Part shown: positions 1 to 9,800 of the stretch, in pieces
Position numbering within the stretch: position 1 is the first letter of the stretch
Layout of the letters: the number at the start of each line of letters is the position of its first letter
Source: Kribbella amoyensis
GTDB taxonomy: Bacteria; Actinomycetota; Actinomycetes; Propionibacteriales; Kribbellaceae
Length of the DNA stretch: 64,000 bases
Direction: 5' to 3'
Assembly: GCF_007828865.1 (NCBI RefSeq)
Contig: NZ_VIVK01000001.1
Coordinates: 3,162,001 to 3,226,000 of the forward strand
Notes under the pieces: generated by a model
What the model saw: the letters and a program-made list of their open reading frames with translations, nothing else
Database searches by the model: none
What the model was told of the DNA's origin: nothing
Translations under genes and position numbers: made by a program

Positions 1-2562
1 CCAGTCGTCCTGGCCAACGGTGTGCGCCTCGACGAACACGTAGTCCCAGTCCGCCTCGGTGTTGTACGACATCTTGAACGACAGCGAGCCGCTGGTCCCG
101 CCGGTGAGGTCCACCGTGCGGGTCAGCCGCTTGTAGCTGACGTCCGCCCGCTGGCTGTAGACGTACTGCGTCCCGGTGACCGGCTCGAACGGTGCCGAAC
201 CAGGGCGCTGCCACTTGAGCGCGGCCGAGCTGGCGAACTGTGGGAACTGCCGTGGCGGCAGCAGGCTCGACGTGAGGACGAACGCCGCCGTGTGGTCCTG
301 GTTGTTCGCGGAGTCGCCACCGTTGAGGGTCCCGCTGAACCCGTTGAACGCACCGCTTGCGCCACTCAGCGGGTACGGCTGTCCGGTGCCCGCATCGGTA
401 CCGCTGTTGTCGACGTAGTTGTACGCCCCCAACCAGTACTGCTGGAAGTCGTTCAGCAACGGGAGACACGGGTACTGCTGAGCCGTGCACTCGCCCTGCT
501 CCTCCTCGAACGGGTTGTAGAAGTACAGGCCGTCCGCACCGGAGGCGAAGCCGGCGTACTTGCCCGTGTAGAGCAGCTTGCCGCCTTCGTTCAGGTAGTC
601 GCGGACGCTCAACTCGAGATCCAGCGCCAGCTCGGCGGCGGTACCGCCCGGCTGGCCGACGTCGCGCGTGATGATGTCGTCGCCGTGCTCCCAGACGACA
701 GCCTTGTAATGCGACAGCACGCCGAGGTGGTGCGGTGCGACCCGGTTGTTGGTGTCCACGTCGTACACGTCGGACGTCCGGCCCGCGGCCGTCAACGCGG
801 CGGCGTAGCTCGCGGCGTACTTGGAGCTCGTCACGCCCTGGGCCGGGCTGGCACCGGTGACGTCCTCGGCCGACAGGATCAGCACGTCCCCGCCGATGTC
901 CGTCGCGACCTTGTACGTGAAGTGCTCGCTGCTGACCGGTCCCTTGCCCGGCTTGACCCCGCTGAACCACACCTCCACGGAGTCACCCGGTCTGGTCCTG
1001 CGGACGGTCCCGCGGAACTCGGCGTAGTAGTCGTCGTGCGTACCGCCGTACCGCTCGCCGCCCTTCCACTCCGCCACCTTGTCGCTCACCGTGCGGCCAC
1101 CGTTGACCCGGTAGTTCATCCGCAGGTTCTTCAGCGCCCGCTTCGCCGTCACCGCGACCGGCTGGGTGGTGCCGTACGAGACCGCGAACGGGTCGGCCAC
1201 CAGGTCGGGCGCCGTCCGGCCGACCACCGAGACCGGGTCGTCCGGGTCGTGTGCGGACTTCGCGATCGACAACGCGAACGGGATGTTCTTGGCGAACTCG
1301 GCCTGGATCAGCGCCTCGTCGTCGGGGAACGTGAACACGCTGACGCAGTCCTCGGGCAGCCACTGGTCGTTCGGGTCCGCGGCCGACACGGTCTGACAGG
1401 TCGTCATCTCCGGCGTGAACCCGAGGGTCCCGTACTTGACCGTGGCGTGCGTGTCCGTGTCGCCGTTGGTGGTGTACAGCTCGGCCGAGATGTCCGGGTC
1501 GTACCCGGGGATCGCGGGATTCGCGTCGTCCCCGGCCATCGCCTCGTTGATCACGTCGTCCGGTGACGGCGTACTGACCTGCCAGCCGATCCCGTACAGC
1601 AGCAACTCGGCCGCCGAGTGGTAGTTGACGAAGTGGGTGAACCCGATCCGCCGGAACAACCCGTCGAGCGCCTTCGTCTCCGGCTCCGAGTTCGGCCCGC
1701 GCCCGCGGTACGTGTCGCTGCTCGGATCCGGCGACGAGCCCTCGTTGTCGTACCCCCACTTGACCGCGAAGTTGCGGTTCAGGTCGACGCCGTCGCCGAC
1801 CACGATGCTGCCGTTGCCGTCGTTGTCGCGCAGGTTCTTGCGCCACAACCGGTTGCCCTCGGTGAAGGTGAAGTCGTACCCGTCCGGGTTCGCGACCGGC
1901 ACGAACCACAGCTCGGTGGTGTCGACCAGTTTCGTCAGCTCGGTGTTGGTGCCGTAGTTGTCGAGGAAGTGGTGCATCAACCGGCGGACCATCTCGGGCG
2001 TGATCCACTCGCGCGCGTGCTGCGCACCGGCGTACAGGACCGCCGGTCGCTTGCCGTCCTGGGTGGTGCGGGCGTTCTTGGTGACCTTGACGGCGAGCAG
2101 GCTCTGGCCGTTCACAGTCCGGCCGAGGTTGACCAGCTTGGCCGTCCCCGGGTGGTCCCGCGCGGTCGCGATCAGCTCGTCGCGGATCCCGCCGGGCTCG
2201 CTGTACGAGCGGAACACCGTGTTCCCGGCCTGGGCCTGGCGCGCCGCCTCCTGCGACGCGTCCCGGCCCTTCACCTTCTTCACGGTCAGGTCGACGCCCT
2301 CGGAACGGAGCTTGGCCGCCTGCCGATCGGTGACGACGACCTCGACCTTGACCTTGCCGTTCGCCCCCTTCTCGGTCGCGACGTCCTCGCGGTCCAGGCC
2401 GGCTTCGCTGAGCTTCTGCAACTGGCCCGGGCCGACCTCACCGACGTACACCTCGAGGCCGTCACCCCCGGACGGTGGTGGTGCGGCGGTGGCCTGTGAT
2501 CCGGCGGCCAGTCCGCCCGCGATCAGTCCGAGTGCCGCGATGAGAACCGTAGATCTGCGCAT
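1..2562 (-). CDS. Secreted M14 zinc carboxypeptidase, C-terminus beyond the window
   Basis: The reverse-strand frame starts at ATG 2562 and stays open to base 1, so at least 854 residues are present and the stop lies outside. The N-terminus (MRRSTVLIAALGLIAGGLAA) is a Sec signal peptide, so the enzyme is exported. An M14 peptidase domain follows: His182 and Glu185 in AQHAREW and His315 in NYHSAAE match the zinc ligands, and Glu385 in FTPEM lies about 70 residues after the last ligand, where carboxypeptidase A has its catalytic glutamate. DLNRNF is the usual substrate-binding signature. After about residue 420 come beta-rich segments that resemble the accessory domains of immune inhibitor A-like exoproteases. 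It probably removes C-terminal residues from extracellular peptides. The GGGGAGGGGC ribosome site supports this start. Confidence 0.85.
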   Translation of the reverse strand, partial: MRRSTVLIAALGLIAGGLAAGSQATAAPPPSGGDGLEVYVGEVGPGQLQKLSEAGLDREDVATEKGANGKVKVEVVVTDRQAAKLRSEGVDLTVKKVKGRDASQEAARQAQAGNTVFRSYSEPGGIRDELIATARDHPGTAKLVNLGRTVNGQSLLAVKVTKNARTTQDGKRPAVLYAGAQHAREWITPEMVRRLMHHFLDNYGTNTELTKLVDTTELWFVPVANPDGYDFTFTEGNRLWRKNLRDNDGNGSIVVGDGVDLNRNFAVKWGYDNEGSSPDPSSDTYRGRGPNSEPETKALDGLFRRIGFTHFVNYHSAAELLLYGIGWQVSTPSPDDVINEAMAGDDANPAIPGYDPDISAELYTTNGDTDTHATVKYGTLGFTPEMTTCQTVSAADPNDQWLPEDCVSVFTFPDDEALIQAEFAKNIPFALSIAKSAHDPDDPVSVVGRTAPDLVADPFAVSYGTTQPVAVTAKRALKNLRMNYRVNGGRTVSDKVAEWKGGERYGGTHDDYYAEFRGTVRRTRPGDSVEVWFSGVKPGKGPVSSEHFTYKVATDIGGDVLILSAEDVTGASPAQGVTSSKYAASYAAALTAAGRTSDVYDVDTNNRVAPHHLGVLSHYKAVVWEHGDDIITRDVGQPGGTAAELALDLELSVRDYLNEGGKLLYTGKYAGFASGADGLYFYNPFEEEQGECTAQQYPCLPLLNDFQQYWLGAYNYVDNSGTDAGTGQPYPLSGASGAFNGFSGTLNGGDSANNQDHTAAFVLTSSLLPPRQFPQFASSAALKWQRPGSAPFEPVTGTQYVYSQRADVSYKRLTRTVDLTGGTSGSLSFKMSYNTEADWDYVFVEAHTVGQDDW

Positions 2563-2604
2563 GTCGCCCCTCCCCGGTCGACGGTGGATCTGTCGGCAGA
2601 CTCC

Positions 2605-2626
2605 TGTGACCCAGGTCACAAGTCAA
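2605..2626 (-). promoter_or_regulatory. CRP-like palindrome within a putative promoter spacer
   Basis: Bases 2605-2620 read TGTGACCCAGGTCACA, a perfect TGTGA-N6-TCACA box of the kind bound by CRP/FNR-family regulators. On the reverse strand TTGACT (2626-2621) lies directly before it, and 17 bases later comes a weak -10 candidate, GAGTCT. The box would thus fill the promoter spacer of the carboxypeptidase gene, a position that suggests repression. The palindrome is seen directly; the promoter and the bound protein are inferred. Confidence 0.5.
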
Positions 2627-2696
2627 CAGTTCGCGTGCGCGATCTCACCCGCTACGCCGATACCAGTGGGCGGTGTGGTCGCCTTACGGTGGGGGA

Positions 2697-4277
<1,581 letters not shown>

Positions 4278-4285
4278 GCGGACGC

Positions 4286-4373
4286 CCACCACTCATCAAC
4301 TGCCCGTTGCCGGGCCGATCAACGCCGGCCTGAGCGTCGGCGAATGCGGGCACCGATGGTTGGTGAGTGGTGG
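4286..4373. repeat. Long intergenic inverted repeat between convergent genes
   Basis: CCACCACTCATCAAC at 4286-4300 pairs with GTTGGTGAGTGGTGG at 4359-4373, with 14 Watson-Crick pairs and one G-U. Inside it TGCCCG (4301-4306) can pair with CGGGCA (4347-4352). It fills most of the gap between the mutase and the amidohydrolase. It may act as a bidirectional terminator or be a REP-like extragenic palindrome; there is no T-run. Confidence 0.55.
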
Positions 4374-4381
4374 AGATCCGC

Positions 4382-5569
4382 TCAATCCAGCAAGGCCGAT
4401 GACACCAGGACCGTTGTTCCCAAGGCGATCGCGTGTTCTGACGGGTTGAACCCTGGGGTGTGCAGGTCCGCGGCCGTCTCGACCCCTACCGGCCGGACCC
4501 CGAGTCGTGCCATCGCGCCCGGCACGTGCTCCAGGTACCAGGCGAAGTCTTCCCCGCCCAGGCTCTGATCGGTCGACGCCACCGCGTCCGCGCCCAGGCT
4601 CAGCTGCACCGCGGACCGGAGTACGTCGATCGCGCCCGCGTCGTTCATCACCGGCGGCACTCCGTGAGTTACCTCGGTATCCACCGACACCCCGTACAGC
4701 GCGACCAGGTGCTCCGCCAACTCGGGGAGCAGCTCGGCCGCCTGGCGCCAAGCGCCAACGTCCAAGCTCCGCAACGTCCCCTCGGCCTCGCCTCGCGCCG
4801 GGATCGCGTTGGCCGCGGACCCGGACGTGATGCGGCCCCACACCAGGGACATCCCGGCTCGCGGGTCCACCCGGCGGGAGAGTGCCGCAGGCAACTGTGT
4901 CACCAGGGTCGCCAACGCGTACACGAGATCGCCGGTCAGGTGCGGCCGCGACGTATGCCCGCCCGCTCCGCGCAGCCGGACCAGTACCCGGTCCGAGGCC
5001 GCGGTCAGCGCGCCGACCCGGAGACCGAACTGGCCGATCTGGAGGCGAGGGTCGCAGTGCAGGCCGTAGATGCGGTGGACGCCTTCGAGGCCACCCGCCG
5101 CGATGACGCCGAGGGCTCCGCCGGGCATGACCTCTTCGGCCGGCTGGAAGATCAGGCGTACTCGGCGATCGAGCAGGCCTTCGGAGGCCATCCGGGCCAG
5201 GACCAGGGCGGCGCCGACCAACGCGGCGGTGTGGACGTCGTGCCCGCACGCGTGGGCCACTCCGTCCAGGGTCGAACGCCACGGGGCTTCGATCGCGTCG
5301 GGGACCGGAAGGGCATCGATGTCAGCGCGGAGCGCTACGCAGGTGTCACCGGAGCCGACATCGCAGATCAGACCGGTGCCGGTGGGGAGTACCTGGGGTG
5401 ACAGGCCGGCGGCGAGCAGTTGTTGCCTGATCTGCTCGGTCGTGCGGACCTCGTGCCAGCCGAGTTCGGGATGGGCGTGCAGGTCACGGCGGACGGCGAT
5501 GGCTTCCTCTCGCACCGCCTCCACCCGCGCCTTCAGGTCCGCGAGCAGCGGCTGGGGCGATGTCGTCAT
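4382..5569 (-). CDS. M20-family amidohydrolase (N-acyl amino acid or hippurate hydrolase type)
   Basis: A 395-residue cytoplasmic metallohydrolase of the M20D branch, which includes hippurate hydrolases and N-acyl-amino-acid amidohydrolases. HAHPELGWHE (31-40) opens the fold. Metal-binding motifs are RADIDALP (81-88), ACGHDVHTA (107-115) and FQPAEE (141-146); the Glu pair in PAEE supplies the general base. Length fits the family. I chose ATG 5569, 19 codons inside the longest frame, because homologues begin close to the DLHAHPE motif and GAAG lies upstream. The gene stands alone, converging with the mutase and divergent from the nucleoside operon. The true acyl substrate cannot be told from sequence. 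Confidence 0.85.
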   Translation of the reverse strand: MTTSPQPLLADLKARVEAVREEAIAVRRDLHAHPELGWHEVRTTEQIRQQLLAAGLSPQVLPTGTGLICDVGSGDTCVALRADIDALPVPDAIEAPWRSTLDGVAHACGHDVHTAALVGAALVLARMASEGLLDRRVRLIFQPAEEVMPGGALGVIAAGGLEGVHRIYGLHCDPRLQIGQFGLRVGALTAASDRVLVRLRGAGGHTSRPHLTGDLVYALATLVTQLPAALSRRVDPRAGMSLVWGRITSGSAANAIPARGEAEGTLRSLDVGAWRQAAELLPELAEHLVALYGVSVDTEVTHGVPPVMNDAGAIDVLRSAVQLSLGADAVASTDQSLGGEDFAWYLEHVPGAMARLGVRPVGVETAADLHTPGFNPSEHAIALGTTVLVSSALLD

Positions 5570-5873
5570 CTGTCGATCTTCGCATTCGGGCTTCGTGAGG
5601 ACGGGAGGGCCCTTGGCGACGATCACAGAAAGTGACGGCGACTGACCTATCGCGACGGCCGCGGGCAGGGTAGGGGTGCGGATGGTGATTCACGCCGCGC
5701 GGACGGTAGCCAGACCGGAGAAGTTTCAGAATTGTGACGAAAGCGCCGGTCACTTTCCGGTATCGAGGCCCCTTTGGCGTTCTGGGAACGCCGACCGGCC
5801 CCTATAGTCTGCGGATGCGGCACGCTGGTAGGCGCGCCGGGCAAGGGAATCTGGTCGACGAAGGAGACGTCCG
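5570..5873. promoter_or_regulatory. Divergent intergenic region with inverted repeat and promoter for nucleoside operon
   Basis: The 304 bases hold no gene that I can support. At 5776-5792 GGCGTTC-TGG-GAACGCC is a perfect 7-bp inverted repeat. TATAGT at 5803-5808 is a good -10 hexamer, so the repeat would cover the -35 zone of a promoter firing to the right into the nucleoside transporter operon. A regulator could bind there. AAGGAG at 5861-5866 is the ribosome site of the lipoprotein gene. Confidence 0.5.
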
Positions 5874-6950
5874 GTGAAGAAGTACGTGCGGGGACTGGCG
5901 ATCGTGGGCGTGACAACGCTCGCCGTCGCCGCTTGTGGCAGCAAGCCGACCGAGGACTCGGCTGCCGGGGGCGCCAACAAGGACTTCAAGGCCTGCATGG
6001 TCTCCGACTCGGGTGGTTTCGACGACAAGTCGTTCAACCAGACCTCCTACGCCGGCCTGCAGGCCGCCGTGAAGGAGAAGGGGCTGACCGAGGTCAAGGC
6101 CGAGTCGAAGTCGGACAACGACTACCCGACCAACATGCAGGCGATGGTGACGGCCGGATGCAACGTCATCGTCTCGGTCGGCTTCAAGCTCGAGGACGCC
6201 ACCGACAAGGCGGCCAAGGCCAACGAGGGCATCAAGTTCGCGATCGTCGACTCGGCCCCGGCCCAGCCGATCGCCAACGTCAAGCCGCTCGGCTTCAACA
6301 CCGCACAGTCCAGCTTCCAGGCGGGTTACCTGGCCGCGGCGATGTCGCAGACCGGCAAGGTCGGCACCTACGGCGGCATCAAGATCCCGCCGGTCACGAT
6401 CTTCATGGACGGCTTCGCCGAGGGCGTGCGGTACTACAACAAGCAGAAGGGCAAGAACGTCCAGGTGCTCGGCTGGGACGACGCGAAGCAGGCCGGTCTG
6501 TTCACCGGTGACTTCGAGGACAAGGCGAAGGGCCAGAACACCGCCCAGAACCTGATCACCCAGGGCGCCGACATCATCTTCCCGGTGGCCGGTCCGGCCG
6601 GTCTGGGCGGGCTGCAGGCGGCCAAGGCGAGCAACGGCAAGGTCAACGCGATCTGGGTCGACACCGACGGCTGCGAGAGCGCCGCGGAGTATTGCTCGGT
6701 CCTGATCAGCAGCGTCAAGAAGGGCATGGACGTCGCCGTCGAGGACGCGATCGTCTCCGTCGTCGACAACAAGTTCGACAACAGCCAGTTCATCGGCACG
6801 CTGGAGAACGGCGGCACCTCGCTGGCGCCGTTCCACGAGTTCGACAGCAAGGTGCCGGCCGAGCTGAAGTCGGAGCTCGACCAGATCAAGGCCGACATCA
6901 TCGGCGGCAAGATCACCATCGAGTCCAAGGCGCAGCCGAAAGCCTCCTGA
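5874..6950 (+). CDS. BMP-family nucleoside-binding lipoprotein of an ABC importer
   Basis: A 358-residue substrate-binding protein of the Bmp/PnrA/Med family, which binds purine and pyrimidine nucleosides. The N-terminus carries a lipoprotein signal ending in LAVAAC, so Cys21 would be lipidated and the protein held on the outer face of the membrane. CMVSDSGGFDDKSFNQTSY is the hallmark start of the mature domain, and VGFKLEDA and GGTSLAPFHEFDSKVP are also typical. It starts at GTG 5874 behind AAGGAG. It is the first gene of a run that continues with the ATPase, both permeases, cytidine deaminase and thymidine phosphorylase, which makes a (deoxy)nucleoside the likely ligand. Confidence 0.9.
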   Translation: MKKYVRGLAIVGVTTLAVAACGSKPTEDSAAGGANKDFKACMVSDSGGFDDKSFNQTSYAGLQAAVKEKGLTEVKAESKSDNDYPTNMQAMVTAGCNVIVSVGFKLEDATDKAAKANEGIKFAIVDSAPAQPIANVKPLGFNTAQSSFQAGYLAAAMSQTGKVGTYGGIKIPPVTIFMDGFAEGVRYYNKQKGKNVQVLGWDDAKQAGLFTGDFEDKAKGQNTAQNLITQGADIIFPVAGPAGLGGLQAAKASNGKVNAIWVDTDGCESAAEYCSVLISSVKKGMDVAVEDAIVSVVDNKFDNSQFIGTLENGGTSLAPFHEFDSKVPAELKSELDQIKADIIGGKITIESKAQPKAS

Positions 6951-6976
6951 AGGTAGGCGTCACCGCGTAGTACGGT

Positions 6977-7021
6977 GCGAGCCAGGAAGACCGCCCCGAC
7001 CGGGTGGCCTTCCTGGCTCGC
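6977..7021 (+). promoter_or_regulatory. Intergenic 13-bp stem-loop after the binding-protein gene
   Basis: GCGAGCCAGGAAG (6977-6989) and CTTCCTGGCTCGC (7009-7021) are perfectly complementary with a 19-base loop. No T-run follows, so readthrough is expected. Such structures between a binding-protein gene and its transporter genes commonly protect the upstream mRNA or attenuate transcription, giving an excess of the binding protein; that role is inferred here. Confidence 0.6.
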
Positions 7022-7043
7022 CGTCTGAAGGAAGGCTGCCCGC

Positions 7044-8594
7044 ATGCATCTCGAGCTCTCGGGGCTGACCAAGAGTTTCGGCTCCCTGGTCGCCAACGAC
7101 CACATCGACCTGGTGATCGAGCCCGGTGAGATCCACTGTCTGCTCGGTGAGAACGGTGCCGGCAAGAGCACCCTGATGAACATGCTGTACGGGCTGTTGC
7201 AGCCCGATTCCGGCGAGATCCTGGTCGACGGCGAGAAGGTGAAGATCACCTCGCCCAGTGACGCGATCGCGCACGGCATCGGCATGGTGCACCAGCACTT
7301 CATGCTCGTCCCGGTGTTCACCGTCGCCGAGAACATCATGCTCGGCCGGGAGAACACCCGCGGCGCCGGCGTGCTGGACCGCAAGCGGGCGCAGGCGCTC
7401 GTCACCCAGCTGTCCGAGCGGTACGGGTTCGAGGTGGACCCGGACGCGCTGGTGGAGAACATCCCGGTCGGGGTGCAACAGCGGGTGGAGATCATCAAGG
7501 CGCTCACCAACGACGCCAAGGTACTGATCCTGGACGAGCCGACGGCCGTGCTCACCCCGGCCGAGATCGACGAGCTGATCGAGGTGATGCGGCGGCTCAA
7601 GGAGAGCGGGACGTCGATCGTCTTCATCACCCACAAGCTCAAGGAGGTCAAGGCGATCGCGGACACCATCACCGTGATCCGCCGCGGCAAGGTGGTCGGC
7701 AACGCCGAGCCGTCCGCGACCGAGGAAGAGCTGGCCGAGCTGATGGTCGGCCGCGCCGTCGACCTGGTGGTGGACAAGGAACCGGCCCAGCCCGGCGAGC
7801 CGGTCCTGATGGTCGAGGGGCTCACCGTCATCGACGAGCGCGGGTTCACCGCCGTCGATGCCGTGGACCTGGAGGTCCGGGCCGGCGAGATCCTCGCGGT
7901 GGCCGGTGTCCAGGGCAACGGCCAGACCGAGCTCGCCGAGGCGCTGCTCGGGCTCAGCCCGGTCGCGGCCGGGCGGATCAGCCTGGACGGCAAGGACCTG
8001 ACCACCGCGAGTACCAGGCAACGGCTGGACGCGGGCATCGGGTACGTCCCCGAAGACCGCGGTCACGACGGGTTCGTCGGGCCGTTCTCGGTCGCCGAGA
8101 ACCTGGTCCTCGACCTGTTCCGGCGGGAGCCGTTCGGCAAGGGGCTCTCGCTGCGGACCGACGAGATCCACAAGAACGCCGAGGCCCGGGTGGAGGAGTT
8201 CGACATCCGTACCCAGGGCGTCGAGCTGTCCACCTCGTCGCTGTCCGGCGGCAACCAGCAGAAGGTCGTGCTGGCCCGGGAGCTGTCCCGGCCGCTGAAG
8301 CTGCTGGTCGCCTCGCAGCCGACCCGCGGTGTCGACGTCGGCTCGATCGAGTTCCTGCACACCCGGATCGTCGAGGAGCGGGACCGCGGGACCGCGGTGC
8401 TGATCGTGTCCACCGAGCTGGACGAGATCGCCGCGCTGGCCGACCGGGTCGCGGTGATGTACCGCGGCAAGGTGGTCGGCGTCGTCCCCGCCGACACCCC
8501 GCGCGACGAGCTGGGCCTGATGATGGCCGGCGCCTCCAAGAGTGAGGCGCAAGCGGAGGCCACCGAGCACCCGACCACGTTGGGAACCATCTAG
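7044..8594 (+). CDS. Nucleoside ABC transporter, double ATP-binding protein
   Basis: A 516-residue fusion of two ABC domains, as in RbsA/MglA and the NupA-type nucleoside importers. The first half has Walker A GENGAGKST (35-43) and Walker B VLILDEPTA. The second half has a degenerate Walker A (GVQGNGQTEL), signature LSGGNQQKV and ASQPTRGVDVGS, the usual pattern for this family, in which only one site is fully catalytic. It drives uptake of the nucleoside captured by the upstream lipoprotein. Its stop codon is immediately followed by the ATG of the first permease, which indicates translational coupling. Confidence 0.92.
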   Translation: MHLELSGLTKSFGSLVANDHIDLVIEPGEIHCLLGENGAGKSTLMNMLYGLLQPDSGEILVDGEKVKITSPSDAIAHGIGMVHQHFMLVPVFTVAENIMLGRENTRGAGVLDRKRAQALVTQLSERYGFEVDPDALVENIPVGVQQRVEIIKALTNDAKVLILDEPTAVLTPAEIDELIEVMRRLKESGTSIVFITHKLKEVKAIADTITVIRRGKVVGNAEPSATEEELAELMVGRAVDLVVDKEPAQPGEPVLMVEGLTVIDERGFTAVDAVDLEVRAGEILAVAGVQGNGQTELAEALLGLSPVAAGRISLDGKDLTTASTRQRLDAGIGYVPEDRGHDGFVGPFSVAENLVLDLFRREPFGKGLSLRTDEIHKNAEARVEEFDIRTQGVELSTSSLSGGNQQKVVLARELSRPLKLLVASQPTRGVDVGSIEFLHTRIVEERDRGTAVLIVSTELDEIAALADRVAVMYRGKVVGVVPADTPRDELGLMMAGASKSEAQAEATEHPTTLGTI

Positions 8595-9800
8595 ATGAGC
8601 AACGACACTGTCACCGAGCGGGCCCCGGCCCCGGCCGGCCCGCCCGCCGGTTCGCAGCGCAGCGGGCTGCCGAACTGGGCGGTCCAGGGCCTGGTCTCGC
8701 TGAGCGCGATCGTGCTGGCGCTGGTCGTCGGTGCGGTCCTGATCATCATCGGCGACGACCAGGTGCAGGCCGCGGTCAAGTACTTCGGCGCCGCGCCGAT
8801 GGACACCGTGTCGGCGGCGCTGACCGCGGTCGGCGAGGCGTACAAGGCGCTGGTCGTCGGCGCGATCGGCGGGATCGACCCGATCACCGAGTCGCTCACC
8901 CAGGCGACCCCGTTGATCTGCGGCGGTCTGGCCGTCTCGCTGGCGTTCCGGACCGGGCTGTTCAACATCGGCGCCCAGGGCCAGCTGATCATGGGCGCGA
9001 TCCTGGCCGCCTACATCGGCTTCGCCTGGCAGCTGCCGCCGGTGCTGCACCTGCTGCTCGCGATCATCGGCGGCCTGGTCGGCGGCGCGCTCTGGGGCGG
9101 CGTGGTCGGCGTCCTGAAGGCGCGGACCGGGGCGCACGAGGTGATCGTCACGATCATGCTCAACTACGTCGCCATCTACCTGCTCCAGTGGTTGCTGACG
9201 ACAACGACGTTCAAGCGGCCCGGCCGCGAGGACCCGATCAGCCCGATCGCCGACCCGAACGCGCAGTACCCCCAGTTCGGTGACACCCGGCTGCACGGCG
9301 GCTTCATCCTCGCGCTGCTGGCCGCGGTCTTCGTCTGGTGGCTGCTGAACCGCTCCACGATCGGCTTCGAGCTGCGCGCGGTGGGTGCGAACGCGGACGC
9401 GTCCCGGACCGCGGGCATGTCGGTCGGCCGGGCGTACATCATCGCGATGGTGACCGCCGGTGCGTTGGCCGGCCTGGCCGGTACCCAGCAGGTGCTCGGG
9501 ACCGATCTGCCGCTGACCGACGGCGTCGCCGCGACGGTCGGGTTCGACGCGATCACGGTCGCGCTGCTCGGCCGAGGTACGCCACTCGGGACAGTGCTCG
9601 CCGGGCTGCTGTTCGGCGCGCTGAACGCGGGCGGCCTGCAGATGCAGCTGCAGACCCAGACGCCGCTGACCCTGACCACCGTCCTGCAGGCCGTGATCGT
9701 GCTGTTCGTCGCGGCCCCGGCGCTGGTGCGCTCGATCTTCCGGTTCCTGCCGAAGGAACGTGGGACCGGGCCCGTCCTCGCGAAAGGCTGGAACGGATGA
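8595..9800 (+). CDS. Nucleoside ABC transporter permease 1
   Basis: A 401-residue integral membrane permease of the BPD_transp_2 (ribose/nucleoside) family. After a short Pro-rich cytoplasmic start there are about nine to ten hydrophobic spans, including LVSLSAIVLALVVGAVLIII and GFILALLAAVFVWWLL. The family signature GIGAQGQ-like segment appears as FRTGLFNIGAQGQLIMGA, and ELRAVGANADASRTAGMSVG is the cytoplasmic coupling loop. It forms the channel together with the next gene product. Start ATG abuts the ATPase stop and the stop overlaps the next ATG. Confidence 0.92.
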   Translation: MSNDTVTERAPAPAGPPAGSQRSGLPNWAVQGLVSLSAIVLALVVGAVLIIIGDDQVQAAVKYFGAAPMDTVSAALTAVGEAYKALVVGAIGGIDPITESLTQATPLICGGLAVSLAFRTGLFNIGAQGQLIMGAILAAYIGFAWQLPPVLHLLLAIIGGLVGGALWGGVVGVLKARTGAHEVIVTIMLNYVAIYLLQWLLTTTTFKRPGREDPISPIADPNAQYPQFGDTRLHGGFILALLAAVFVWWLLNRSTIGFELRAVGANADASRTAGMSVGRAYIIAMVTAGALAGLAGTQQVLGTDLPLTDGVAATVGFDAITVALLGRGTPLGTVLAGLLFGALNAGGLQMQLQTQTPLTLTTVLQAVIVLFVAAPALVRSIFRFLPKERGTGPVLAKGWNG

